A stretch of 64,000 nt of DNA, taken from NCBI GenBank assembly GCA_029783825.1, contig JAREIK010017226.1:1-64000 (forward strand), in the 5' to 3' direction. The position numbers and the translations under genes were made by a program. The stretch's first letter is position 1. Each line of letters begins with the position of its first letter. Below the pieces are notes generated by a model that was given only the letters and a program-made list of their open reading frames with translations, was not told the origin of the DNA and did no database searches. Source of the DNA: Sapria himalayana. Taxonomy: Eukaryota > Streptophyta > Magnoliopsida > Malpighiales > Rafflesiaceae. This document shows, piece by piece, positions 20,161 through 33,241 of this stretch.

Positions 20161-21719
20161 ACACGCAGCTGACAATGAAAGAGATTACTATAACTGATTG
20201 GGCACATGTGCAAGTTCATCTCTTAGTAGGTGTAGGGTGTCGATGTTGGGTGGACTAATGGTGAGTCCATGACCACGAGCTGTTGGGACTTCTGTCCCAA
20301 CAATATCCATTATGTCAAAATGACGAGTTTCATAAAAAAAAACTCACCACATGGATGTGGTAGATAAATATAAATGAAATTTTTAAAAAAATTATTAATT
20401 TTTGAAAAAAATGAGTCAGTGTCTAAGAATGAGCGGGTCATAGAAATATGGTCACCAAATTTTTGGTGACCCAATCTTAGACTTGAGTCATAGTTACTAT
20501 ATCGGTGGACCATGCTAAAGGGCCGGACACATGGTAGTATCTTGCTCGGCACTAGGCAATGCAGCCTCTATCCTAGGCAAGGTACAAGTCGTGCCTACCA
20601 CAAGCACAATCCAAGTCCAAACATGATTTTATATCATGTCATGTTGAGTAAGGCACGACTCAATAGGGCTATGCCTCATGTCGTGATAGGCTGACCTACC
20701 TACTGATGCATAAATATTGGAAACATAGTAAACAAAAAAAAAATATTAAATTTTGTGGAATAGAATTTTCAGTAGATAAGATTACTTTAAATTTTGTTTG
20801 TTATACAATATTAATAATATATTCTTTTTATCAAATCTAGAAAATAAAAGATTTCTAGCTTTTGTATTAAAATTGTAGAGAATAGAAAATAACTCATTTC
20901 TAACTCTTTTAAGGAATAACTTTTTTGTTGTTATTTTATAAATGAAACTTGATTAAGTTTGTAACAAAAATACAGATGGTTTTTAAGTTGAGTATATTCA
21001 TCTATGCTCCGTTTTAATTGGAAACTACTATAAAATTGGATTATCTTATTTGGCACTCATCTGGTTGTTCTACCGGCATTTATATTAAGTTTGTATTCAC
21101 TAGTTTCTTTAACATTGAATGAAAGATTCATATAAAAATTATTTGTTTTAATTCTAATTAATAAGCTTTAAAGCATTGTTTCTAACTAAAATCGAGGTGT
21201 TTCATTTGTGGAATGGTGGCTCACTTAGAGTCTACTGTATGTGTTAGTCATCCATGGTGTGCCATGAATGGGTGGAATAGTAAATAAATTTTTTTATATA
21301 AACTCAAGTAATATTCACTTGGAAATTATTGCACAAGCAATTCTCTGAGCTTTCAAAACCCTCTACATCAGTGTGAGGATCCTATGCGATAAATAATTAG
21401 TGTTTGTAAAATGTCTATCAAAAATATACGAAATGTGATGCCTCTTCAAAGTTATAAAATTTCTGAACCATGTAAATCTTTGTGCTCTGGTGTAACTTTA
21501 TTTTCGTTTTGAAATTTCATAATTTTTCACAAAGTAAATTAGTATTAGAGAAAGGATGTTGATTTTTAACATAGAATTTAAATTTCTCCAAATCAATTTC
21601 TAATCACACAAGATGATAACTCACATCACCCAGAATCCCACAAAAAAAAGAGAAGCAAATCCATCAAAAATTGAGCTCTCAAGAGTCGCTTAGTAAACTC
21701 TACAAAATATGGCAGAATT
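20161..21719. other. Distal region, part 2: GC-richer block with palindromes (unit B)
   Basis: 20,160-20,700 is clearly GC-richer than its surroundings and holds two perfect hairpins: gttgggac-ttct-gtcccaac (20,282-20,301) and a 22-bp near-palindrome centred at about 20,461. The latter lies inside longer imperfect arms (about 20,420-20,483). From 20,700 on the sequence is A+T-rich with no gene seen. Likely an unidentified transposon remnant; D has it at 50,040-51,610. Confidence 0.35.
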
Positions 21720-22006
21720 TACGGAAAAAACCTTGAGGTTGAAGATGATGATGCCTGCATGATGTCCACATAAGTTGACTCTGATGTTACCCAATAGTGA
21801 CCAACCCGACATAGTTTGACCCCAAGATTTCATTGGCTTGATATTAGATGATGGAACCAAGACATTAGCATGAATCCCATGATGTCACCATTTACCATGT
21901 CAGCAACATGCCATTACAAAGATCCAACCCGGATTACCCACAAATGAATTCACACAATCTAACCCCAAAACTCCTTACTAGTAAAAGAATGTAGTTTTTC
22001 CTATTC
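21720..22006. other. Older copy of the pre-gag block, left of the solo LTR (unit B)
   Basis: ccttgaggttgaagatgatg and the following text match the block at 3,480-3,770 of A at reduced identity. It breaks at cctattc (22,001-22,006), exactly where the solo LTR starts. The continuation (aatccattgttt) is found right of the LTR. Confidence 0.55.
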
Positions 22007-24183
22007 TAACAGGACCCGACACCGATACCTCCCTAGGATTTCCCGGTGGTCCCGCCTAGAGAAGCCTCACTGTACAATTCATAGGTAATATCCAATGGAA
22101 CCCCACTTTAATAAAGAAAGTAAACACATTCCTTAATATTTTAAAAAAACCACAACAATAACTCAAATCCATAATTAACTTATCTTACAGAAGGTCATAA
22201 CCCCAACACACATAATAAAACTCATATGAGTTAATTACTAAGATCATAGGCAATCTAAGAGTATTTGCAAATTTAGTGGTGTAAATCAAAATAAACAAGT
22301 CCTATAAAATAAAGAATGATAGATAGGGTAGAATACGACAACTATTGCAGAAAAAGTGATGTAGAAGCCAGTTGCGAGGTAGGTCTTTATGAACTACCTC
22401 GACCTAGGGAACATAATTAAAACAATATACGTGAGATGAAAAATCTCAGTGAATGGTATAAATTATAAGGAAAAATACTGTTTTATTTTCAAAAATTTTT
22501 TCTCCCTATACCTCACTTCCTCTCTTTTAGAAGGTTCCACGTTTAAAATCATTTCACAAAGCTCAAAGTTATCCCCAAATCAACAATATGAAAATTATTC
22601 TCAAAAATTAACCGAAATTATTTATTAAGAAAATTGTAACTTGAATTTTTTAATAAGATAAAAATTGAGCATAAAATAATCTTAAAATATAATAACCATA
22701 AATATTAATATGCTCATAGTTTACTTAGAAACCAACAATATACCATACATATATCTATCAATAACCGTGGGATACCCTACCTCACAACACTCTACAAGCG
22801 AAAGGTGTCATGGTAATAATAAACAAAATAAACCATCACGTAAACCTAATTCGACATTATTGGAAATAATATATAATCACTAGATGAAACTAATCTCATG
22901 ACACCATGGAAATAATATATATAACAGTTGGATGAAAACAACCTCACGATATCATGAAAATAATATAAAACCGTTAGATGAAACCTACCTCATGACACCG
23001 TGGCAAACCCAGTGCACTATAACATATATATGAATCAACCTCTAGTACTATATGGTACATAAATTTATAACAACTCATATGTTATTTTAATCACATATAC
23101 TTTTACAAAGATACTATATTATAAATTAAGAATTTATGAATTTAATTTCAACAACTCAATCAAATATCTTGATGAATTTTAATTCAGTAATTCATGCTTA
23201 AATTGAGAAATACCATAATAAAAATAATAACCTCTACCAATTTTAATAAACTAAAACTTTAAAAATATTCACCATTGCTTAAAATCATTAAAAAAAATCT
23301 CAAAATATATTTCTTAAATTAATAAATTTTCAAAGTGGTTTGAAACCTCAAGCCATGTACCAAAATAATTTAAGACATATAAAGCATTCATAGATTACAT
23401 AAACTCAGTCCTGCTCTCCTTGAGGATCATGTCTAGGATCAGCGTGAGTCCCTGTATTTTAATAAAATTCGGTAATTACCCTAAATGTCCCAAAAATTGG
23501 AAAATAAACCAAGTGGCATCAAAAATTATAAAATTTATATCAAAGGAATGTCCAAGAGACAAGGAACACAAGGTACACCTTACTTTGGTCCAAATATTTT
23601 TGGGGTGGCCGGAAAACTCGATCCAAACCATCGGCCAAACTTATTTTTATTGTATCTTTCAAATGGTGCAAAATCTGTAGAAATCGAACCCGGGAATGAA
23701 TTCAGAGTGTCAAAAAATAGGGAGAAAGAACTATGGATCTGCCTGAAATGGTCGGAGAATGACAATATCCAACAAAAACTAATTGGTCTGTAAACGAGTC
23801 GAAAGCACCTATTTTGTGATTCATGGGTATTGTAGAATTTTTATTTTAGGGTTTTGAGCTGAAAATGAGTATTTTGGGGCTAAGGTTCTATTTGGCACAT
23901 AAAACATGGTTTATATAGAGCCTATGGTCGTTTTCATGTAAAAAACTGAGGACAATTAGGGAAACTAATAAAATATTGCTTTTTGAAATTCCATTACCCA
24001 CATTTATTATCCGTAAATCGAAATTTGAGGTTCAACCATTCAATTAACTCGTATCAATGAGTCATACGAAATGAAATCTTAGTCAACCCAAAATTATTTA
24101 TATTTTAAAAAGTCAACTTAGTCTCACCTATTAATTTTGGTCAAACATATTAAAAACTTTATTATATGGTATGGGTTGTTACA
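22007..24183 (-). mobile_element. Solo LTR, 2,177 bp, with 5-bp target duplication (unit B)
   Basis: Flanked by tattc on both sides (22,002-22,006 and 24,184-24,188). The right end is ...gggttgttaca. The left end is taacaggaccc here and the canonical tgacaggaccc in D, giving TG...CA termini. The interrupted host sequence aligns across the insertion with the unbroken paralogue near 3,745-3,765. The size and a TGTAACA start on the minus strand suggest a Ty3/Gypsy (possibly Tekay-like) LTR in minus orientation; that family name is inference. No internal genes remain. Confidence 0.8.
22857..23003. repeat. Three degenerate ~50-bp tandem repeats within the solo LTR
   Basis: Words of the form catggaaataatata...agatgaaac..acctcatgacacc recur three times. 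The D counterpart is about 52,754-52,905. Sub-repeats inside long LTRs are common. Confidence 0.65.
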
Positions 24184-24188
24184 TATTC

Positions 24189-24640
24189 AATCCATTGTTT
24201 CACATTATTATAAAGTAAGATTGGTTAATATTAATTTGGGTGATTCCGGACACATACTTGAGTTCAATATTTCAATCTCAGAAATTCAAAAAATTGAAAA
24301 AGTAAATTATTTGCCTGATTCTGTGAATTCTAAACTAATAGTTTTTTTTTTATTTTGTGAAATTTTTTAATGGTCGGGGATGAACCAATCAAGTTGATCG
24401 AGGAGCCTTTAGATGAACCAACCACAAGTGATTCAATGAGGAGAACCATGTTGTCTTAGGCAAAGTTCGAGGTTGAGAAATTTGACACACTATCAACATT
24501 TGTATGTGACAATAGAAAGATTTGGATGTGTCATTTTGAGAGGGATCTCATATTTTATTGGAATTCAAGCCTAAGGACATGTCATATAAAGATTTGAACT
24601 AAAATAGATTGAATAAAATAACATGACCGTATTTATCTTG
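24189..24640 (+). pseudogene. Older Copia gag relic fragment, right of the solo LTR (unit B)
   Basis: aatccattgttt... through gatgaaccaatcaag and gcaaagttcgaggttgagaa aligns with the gag-relic region of every unit (for example 3,937-4,130) but is much more diverged. KFEVEKF (about 24,460) keeps the gag-like start. It shows that the gag-bearing block was itself duplicated before the present array. Confidence 0.55.
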
Positions 24641-26856
24641 ATTCTACTTTTTGACCGTGATTATCTAGTTTATCAATCATAATATCTTGACTCATAGTGT
24701 CTTGTAGGATACTCATTAGAATCCTCATCTTGACTCACCACCATGAGCATCAAATAAGTAATGGTCTAAGGAGGCACCTGCTGATGTACCACTATACTTT
24801 TGAAGATGAAGTTTGATGATAATATCATGCATAAGAACATGGTTAGTTGTAACATTGTGAGTGGTAACATTTGGATTAGAGAAAAATGATTTGTCCTCAA
24901 AAAATATCTTATCCAAATTAGTAATAATTTTTTTGATTTTTGTTCAGTAATACTCTTAGGTTTTCTGAGTACTCAATGAAAACAAACATGATAACATTAT
25001 ATGTATACCTAAAAATATTGGAGTTAATATGACTAATCTAACTTACTGATACATATGCTAGTAAGAGATATAATATGAAATAAAAAAGATAATATTCAGA
25101 TTGAACAAATAGTTAATAGTTGATTTCTATTTTCTACTAATGCCTTAGAATACTTATATGTAGTAGAATTAACATGGATTATTAACGATATATTATTCTT
25201 CTTTTTAGCTACACTTTTTTGTACAAGAGTACTAGAATAAGAAATTTAGTGAATTATCCTACGATCCTTAAAGAAATGCCAAAATTAATATAAAGCGTAG
25301 TTTAATTATAATGTATTATCACATCTTAATATTTTAATATTATACTAAAACTATATTAATTAGATAAAATTTTAAAAATTGACAAAATTTAATATTTTTT
25401 AAAATTAGATTACATTGAATTTTAGTAATCATCGATATAAATGATAAAATATCTGAACTTACCATGAGTGATAGTTCTACATGAATCCCATATATTGAAT
25501 GAATCAAATAGAATGTGTTATTATTAATACTGTTCTGACATTTCGGATACAAAATTGTAGTATACTTTACTAACTTATATAACTCAAAGTCAATCGTAGT
25601 CATTTAGTTCATTTTTTGTATCATAATTTTTAGCTTATCAAAAAGATGAATGTTTAAGTTGAGAATACAACAAATGAATCATATGTAATCTAGAAGGGCT
25701 AATGAAGATGTGGAAAAATATGTACAATCTATCTTGTTCATTCTCAAAAGATGTCATTGCATAATATACTGATACAATTAATTAGAAAAATAATGTTACA
25801 ATTCAATTATTTTGAAAAATAAATGTTTGTAAATAAATTATGATGAAACTAGACACAAAAAATGTGTTAAAAATACACAATATTAAGATTGTTATATCTC
25901 CAAGCTTATCCAATAGTATTATTGACCAAAATAATATTCAAGACACTATAATTTATAAAAAAAGTAAAAAGAAAATATGATTACATGTGAGATGACTATT
26001 AGCCTAAGCCTTTGAACCATGAATATGGAGCGAGACAAAAAGAAGAAATCTAAGAAGAGATTTAAATATCACTATTAAAGCTTGTAGCTCTTAAGAAAAG
26101 AATAATGAAATACTCGTGTCAGTCTTACAAGACTGATAAATGTACACATAGAAGATCTAACTTTTGTATATTTGATAATCTATTATACAATTTATGAATC
26201 ACAAAATATTCTCAATAACCCAACATGTAAATTCTTAACAGTTTTTTTGAGTATATTCTAATCTTTAGCAAAAAGAGTAACAAATTCATCAATATACTAA
26301 ATAGTCTCATCATGATCAATTGATTCATACGCCAAGAAATGAGTAGTATAATCATTTAAGTGAAATGTCGCTAAAAGAATATATAAATGTTGTTAGATTG
26401 TATGTATTCATGCATGGTTGACAAAAATCAAATATACTAATAATACTCAAATTGATCTATTGTCAAAATAAATGAGTAATTATGCATTGATTATGAACTA
26501 CTCTAATAAATTATTCTCAAATGTATCATCTAATAGGTGCCTCATATATACTTATCTCAAAAAATGGAACTCTCATCGAAATCAGCCAATTGTGTAAAAT
26601 TATTTGTTTTCCACTCCCACCGAGTTCTTCCCCATGATTCTATTCTGATTAGCAACATTTTTGTACAAATAAAACTACTCAATAAAGTGAACCCACGTAG
26701 CCACACCACATATTCCTTGTTGTACATGAATCAAAATGGCACAACACGAACACTCAACCCTGGAAGAATCAATCACACATTTTGTTGCATACATTGTACT
26801 TTGCATTGATTCTAAGATGATTGTTCCCACTTCACCAGGGTTTCACCACATCACAC
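24641..26856. other. Distal tail, no gene recognised (unit B)
   Basis: A+T-rich, conserved with D; from 25,519 also conserved with A. Short frames on both strands, none assignable. The last ~170 bp before 26,856 are GCAC-rich and lead into unit C. Confidence 0.45.
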
Positions 26857-27907
26857 ACGCGCTTCCCATTCATTGTAACCATTGTATAGAGTAGCACACT
26901 TTAGTACTATGCACGCCCATTGCCCCACGTGTCATATCCAAGTGTAGGTTGCCATTTATATGCAGTGTAGCACAAATAGAAAATAAACATTTAGGCATGG
27001 CAGAAATTGCACCATGCACACACTGTGTGTGAGTAAGTTTTGAAAGTGTAATAGATGCACACTTATGATTCAAAGTCTATTACTTTTCTCGTGTTTGCTC
27101 TAATCTTCATAAAAAAAGAGCAAATATTCTTCAATCTATATATTATCCCATAAATCTTTTGAAATATTTGTGTTTAGGCTATATAATAAAAATTTCATCT
27201 TGATCGACGAATCCATATGTCAGTAATTGAGTAATAGTGTTATATAAGTAAAAGGTCTTTGAAAAGATATATTTAGTGTTAAATCTAAAGCATTTGTGTT
27301 TGGCTAAAATTCATCAAATATACTATTGATACGCAAATCAATTGACACTTCAAATAATTAATTATGTATCTATCATCAAACTATTTTCAAAGTTTGTGAT
27401 GATCTTCTTGTTAGTTGTTCCCCAATATTGTATACTAATTATTTTTATTATTACTAAAAAAATAATATAATAAACACAATCCAAGCAGCACAACATAAAG
27501 CCCATGTTGCACAAGGTTCACTACAACAATGCAAATGTTGCAGTGTGGTTGCAGTAAACGTACCACACAAATACTGCATGATGATTGCACCAACTTCTCC
27601 ATGTTTGCACAATGAAATCATACCAACAATACCAAAGTTGCACAAACCCTTGAACAATAGCACGATCTTAAATATATTGCATTCTTAAATATATTTAAGA
27701 ATAGCACAAACTATTTTCCGTGTTGTGCCATGCAATAGCATCTGTTGCATTCTTAAATATATGTAAGATATACTATTTCTTTGCGAACCTTTAGACATTA
27801 GAAGCTGAAGTTTAATATATGTTTTCTAATAGATTTTGTACTCGTTATAATAATCCAATTTAATTATATTTTTTTAATTTATAGATCTTTTATTATCTAG
27901 AGTACAC

Positions 27908-27958
<51 letters not shown>

Positions 27959-28369
27959 TATTTATTTATTTATTTATTATTTATACAGAACAATCTTATG
28001 AGAGAAATATATATATAAAGAGTGATACAAATAAAAAAAATGTGAAACATTATATTGATTGAATTATAAATGAATTTTAATTAATGATAATAATGAGTTT
28101 CATTGACAAATATTTTGTTTTATTTTATAATATTGAAATATTATAAATGCACAAGTATAATTTAATTTGTAATTGAAAAGAATGAATTTAAAAAATATAT
28201 TTGCAACTAATTGACCGATTCAATACAATGTTGAATGCAAGGGTCCAATGAGAAGCAAACAAGTCGTTGGTATACAAGGATCGAAAAAGTAGTTGTATAA
28301 ATGGCAAGGATTGAATATTTGGCCTAATAAAATCATGCCATGTAATTGGGCGGTTGGGTGGGGGATTCT
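26857..28369. other. Upstream block of unit C
   Basis: GCAC-rich part (26,857-27,660), palindrome 27,680-27,701, the longest (TA)n of the array (27,913-27,962), then the block that is duplicated at about 34,850-35,080. No gene. Confidence 0.6.
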
Positions 28370-28426
28370 TATAAATTGGAGCCATGCATTGTAAAAAAAT
28401 TATATTTCTGAATCAGCTTACGGCTC
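28370..28426 (+). promoter_or_regulatory. TATA box and leader of the MYB copy in unit C
   Basis: tataaat at 28,370-28,376, the same spacing to the ATG (28,427) and the same surrounding sequence as in A. Confidence 0.45.
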
Positions 28427-29560
28427 ATGAACGTGAAATCAAACAAAATGAATTCTTGCTTTCCACATGTAATTCCTGAAATTTTTCCAATTAATTTTTC
28501 CAAGATTGATGAGTTGTGCATACATTTGCATGAAACATATTGCCGCTCACGAAATAATCAGCTATTTGAGGCATCGCCACTCCCACTCCCCCAACTCCGT
28601 GATTGGCTGAATGCCGCCGAACAAAACACATCTCCAATCTTCGATGTCGATAATTAGACAATCAATATTGTCGCAGTGCTAGAGGCATCTTCATCGACTC
28701 ATCCGACTATCCTAGTTGCTCCTTCTCCTCCATGCATCCCAGAAGGCTGTCAACTCGTCTCAACTCAACTCTCTCTACCGTATGTGAAAAGGACGACATG
28801 ATGGGATGTACGAAGCATAAAATAGCCGCGAGAGGAAACCTAACGTGCCCTGGACAATTCCCGAACACAAGTATCATTACCCCTTAATTCAGTTTTTTAT
28901 GAATAACTTTTTTGTTAGTAACAAAAAAAAAATTCTAGAAGCTTTCCACGGGGTGAACGATGGATTGCATCGTTGTTTATATCATCTCCATTTTCATCCA
29001 TGGGGGGAAGTTTTATTTTTAATTTTCTTTAAAAAAAAATTAAATACAACATTATTTATAACTCTGAGTTAGGAAGACTAAGATCTCATTGTATTTGTAT
29101 TTCTTTTCTCTATAGGGCATTTCTGAGGGGTTTGTCGATATTTGGCACAAGCAAATGGAAACAAATTTCCGCATTGGTCCAAACAAAATCGACGACTCAA
29201 GTTTCTAGTCATGCCCAAAAAACTTCAAGCGCCATTCAACTACTGGGAAAAAGAGGAAGATTGGAAGAAGATTCTCGACATCACTAGCTTCGAAGATGGT
29301 GATCCTGCCCATATTCCTCCTCAACAAAATTCAATAACAGTGTCAAATTTGTCTGATCAAATTGTTGTGCTCAATCTAGAATCAACCTCCATTGTTCTAC
29401 CACATGAAGATGATGCCAACAATATGCCGATCCAAGACTTTCAATTTCCAGAGGAAGTCAATTGGAGTCCACAACCTCAGCCATTTCTTTCATCGGATTT
29501 TGCTAATTCTCTTAGTGTCATGGACTATTACAATGAAATTTGGTTTTACTTTGATTTTTT
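28427..29560 (+). pseudogene. SHAQKYF-class MYB-like gene copy, frameshifted (unit C)
   Basis: Exon 1 is 28,427-28,870 by homology, the intron 28,871-29,115 (gtatca...tatag), and exon 2 starts at 29,116. The splice would read EHK-AFLRGL, closer to the family consensus than A. The MYB repeat keeps TTQVSSHAQK, the canonical motif, where A and E have SCHAQK. Exon 1 is about 8 nt shorter than A's, with several indels and a stop at 28,655-28,657. In exon 2 one base is lost just after SHAQK and another before ILDITS. C uniquely keeps the 35 bp (AHIPPQQNSI region) missing from A and E, so it shows the ancestral longer, acidic C-terminal tail (to about 29,560 or beyond). Decayed as it stands, though some indels could be sequencing errors. 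Confidence 0.7.
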
Positions 29561-29631
29561 TTTCAGATTTTGTTTTTGTCACTTGTTGATAGTTTTTCAT
29601 TCGAGAATAAATAAATTTATCTTTTCTTTTT

Positions 29632-31727
29632 GCTTTGTTACAACTATTCATCTGCATTAATATTTAAATAACCTTTCTTCATCATCACAATTCATTTTTA
29701 ATTGAGATCCTTTTGAGAAACTAGAATCTCAATTTTTACTATTCATATTTTATTTTTTAAAAATATAATTGTTCTCCAACAATTATATATATAAATATTT
29801 TCTTTAAAAATTTAATTGAGAAACTTCTTGAGATCCTATTTTTATGATGTTTTTCCATTAAAATTTGAATACTATTTTCCGTGATTTAGTAAATATAATG
29901 TATACAATACAATATTATTTATAATTCTTTTCTTGATCAGTGTTGACAATATAAATTTATAATAAATTTATAGCACACGTCGAAACTAAATTTGAATTTG
30001 AATAATTATTTTTGTGAAATGTATTAAATTTGAAAATAATTAATAAAAAATCTCTTAAATTTATATATTTAGAAAAGAAATATATCATGATAAAAAATAT
30101 AATAATGTAGTATACTCAAAAAAATCCTAAAAATATACTTATCGACTTTCGCAAAGGCATCAATTTGTTTTAAAAAAAATCAAAATATTTATATATTTGG
30201 AATGCAATTTATTTTCTTTTGATCAACATGTTTTCTATCTATTAAAAGCATGAAGTTAAATTTATTTTTTTAAACAAATAGTTTATTTATTTTTATTGAG
30301 CCACATAATTAGATATTTTTTTTTATTTTAAAATAGTGAATATTTTGTTGTTGACTTTTTTCTTTATTTAGTTTTTTCTTTGTAACAATTTTTCATAATT
30401 AATGTAATTTATAAGTTATCGGCCTTACATTCTTTGATTATTCTATATTAATCTAATTATCATTTTGTAATATTTTCTTTGATGGGTTTCAAAAAAGTGT
30501 CTGGAAACTTAACTCAATTTAATAACTTTTTACAATAATCACAATTTTGGTTATTTAATTTTCTCACGATTTAAATCTTTTAATTATGCCTTTTTGAACT
30601 ATTACCGAATAGAACAAAATTAAAATGATATAATTTTTGTTTCGCTAAATGTATTTTTATGTTTCTTTTAAAAATTTAAATTCGATTAAAACATGACAAA
30701 TTTTCAATTTTATTCCAAATTAATTTTTGAATTTGTTTTTAAATTTTCAAATTGACTCACGGTTTCCTATTTACAACTTTTTCACTTTTAACACTTGTAC
30801 TTTTTTGCATATTGCTAATTTTTATATTCCTTCAAACACATGAAAAAAAATAAGATGCATACATGTTTTGCATAAAATTTAATGGTACACAACTCTAAGG
30901 TCTAAGCTTAGCCATCTATTTATAAAAGATTATAATGATAAAATTTACACAAAGTGTATTTTTTTGTTAAACTTTTTATCATAATTTTTAGATATAAATA
31001 TTTAATGAATGTCATTATTTATATTGTTATCATAAAAAGTAACCCATGTAATAAGTTTCATCTATTTGTGTCATTAAAGTTAGTGTATTAGAATTGATGA
31101 TACTTATAATAAGTATATCCAAATTCAAATGATGAAACTCACAAAAAGTGTCATCATATTAAGTTAATATAACTTTAATAAGTGAGATAAAACATTGTTT
31201 TCCATAGTTTGTCAAGTTAAAACCATATATTTGTCCTATATTAGGAAAACATTTATTTTTCAACTAGAATTTCTACTCTGAAAAAATTTTCTTGTAAGAG
31301 AATATATTTCCTTTAGTTCTCATATTGTTCGGCTATTCTTTATCTCTCATAATTTAAGTAAAAAGTTATAGATTTTTAACAAATTTTGCTCTAAATTCAA
31401 TTTAGTGATTTATCATTTTGATACAAAGAGTAGTTACTTTATCTTTTCATCCTATATCTTTATATTTAAATAAAGTTGATGCCAAAATCTCATTACTTCC
31501 TCATACTGATAAAATAAGTGATAGATTATTTCTTCGATAAAATAGTTAATGCATTTTTGATGCCATGACATAGACTTATGTTTCAGCAAATATTTCGTAG
31601 GTCTAAATTAATGTAGTAGTATCCATCACAAATAAAAGATTTTTTTGAGAAATATCAGGGTGGCATGACATTTCGTAAGCTGAAAATTTTATACCTTTTA
31701 TTATGAATTACATGAAGCTGACTTAAT
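29632..31727. other. 2.1-kb segment absent from A and E, no gene (unit C)
   Basis: Very A+T-rich. Its second half (from 30,535) is shared with B 11,567-12,700 and D 41,588-42,720; its first half (29,640-30,534) is unique to C in this window. No protein similarity seen. Confidence 0.5.
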
Positions 31728-32049
31728 GGTAATTTTTCTTTTGTTATTTACTAGCCAAATCGAAGTGTCTAGTATTCTCTTTCCTATGTTAATAATTTGC
31801 GTCATGATTATTTGATGGAGAATATTTAATAATTTTTTTTATATCACATCTATCTCCTTCATATAATTTCTTAACTTGAGTATCTAAAGCCCACTTTTTT
31901 ATCTGGGAGCAGATTTTTACATCTTTAATCCACCATAATATCAAAAGGATATATCCCTTAAGCCTAATTACTAGCATATATGGAAATATACTGGTTCCCA
32001 AGAGTTATTCATAGTTTTGATAAACCCTCCAAAATAATTATAAAAGTTA

Positions 32050-32239
32050 CAATAAATAGTTTTAAAAAATTAAAAATTTTAAATATTAAAAAATTAAAAA
32101 ATTAAAAAAATTAAAAAGTTTAAAAATTTTAAAAAAAAAAATAAAAAAAACAATTAAAAAAATAAATTAAATAAATACAATAAAAAATAAAATGAAATAC
32201 AAAAATAAAATAAAATAATAAAATAAAAAAATAAAATAA

Positions 32240-32301
<62 letters not shown>

Positions 32302-32381
32302 TTAAAAAATTTAAAAAATTTAAAAAAATTTAAAAATTTAAAAAAAAAAAAATTTAAAAAAAAAATTAAAAAAATTAAAAA

Positions 32382-32424
<43 letters not shown>

Positions 32425-32632
32425 AATTAATAAAAATAAAAAAATTAATAAAAAATATAAAAATTAATAAAATTAATAAAATTAATAAAAATTAATAAAA
32501 ATTAATAAAAATTAATAAAAATTAATAAAAGTTAATAAAAATTAATTAAATTATTAAAATTAGTAAAATTAATTAAAATTATTAAATTAAAAATTAAAAA
32601 AATTGAAAAAATTGAAAAAAATTAAAAAAATG

Positions 32633-32676
<44 letters not shown>

Positions 32677-32760
32677 AAAAAATTAAAAAAATTAAAAAAT
32701 TAAAAAAATTAAAAAAATTAAAAAATTAAAAAAATTAAAAAAATAAAAAGATATCAAAAA
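32050..32760. repeat. A-rich simple tract, longest copy (unit C)
   Basis: About 710 bp. Includes uninterrupted A runs of about 27 (32,275-32,301), 30 (32,387-32,416) and 40 (32,633-32,672), and a TTAATAAAAA decamer array (about 32,461-32,545). Extreme strand asymmetry (A on plus, T on minus). Confidence 0.9.
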
Positions 32761-33241
32761 AATATAGAATATAGAGAGTAGCATAGAGGGTGAAGATGAT
32801 GTCATCCACATGATATGAGTAATAATACAACCACAATTTTACTTGCCAATGAGTTGCAAAATGCAGTCTAAATAAAGAATAGAGTTGACATCTGCCTGAC
32901 ATGATGATGGTGATGCCATTATATCAGCATGGGATTAATATCACAAGATCATGCTCTTTTCATAATCGAATTCATATTTGACTTGACAAAAGCCCAATTT
33001 GACATTGACAATCCGATCTCGAAATCAATTTTCTAGTTAAAGAATGTATCTTTACCTGTTAAATCAATTGTTTACTAGATTTTGTTAGAGTAAAGAATAG
33101 TTCATATCATTTTAGATTATTTTGGAAACATTCCTGATCTCAATTTTTTAATATAGATCTCTTTAAAGTTAAATAAAATTAAATTATTTGTTCAATCATG
33201 TGAATTCCAAATAAATAGTTTTTTGTTTGTTAAAATTCTTA

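Larger units (their letters stand above)
10176..26856 (+). repeat. Array unit B (type III, MYB-less, with solo LTR)
   Basis: Second unit. It begins with the same upstream block as A, then jumps at about 11,556 (after cgccgttg) to sequence found in C only at 30,535. This removes the MYB gene and its TATA promoter. The rest follows the common order, then adds a long distal region (17,290-25,520) with microsatellites and a solo LTR. It is near-identical to unit D from about 11,270 onward, displaced by about 29.9-30.0 kb. Confidence 0.9.
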
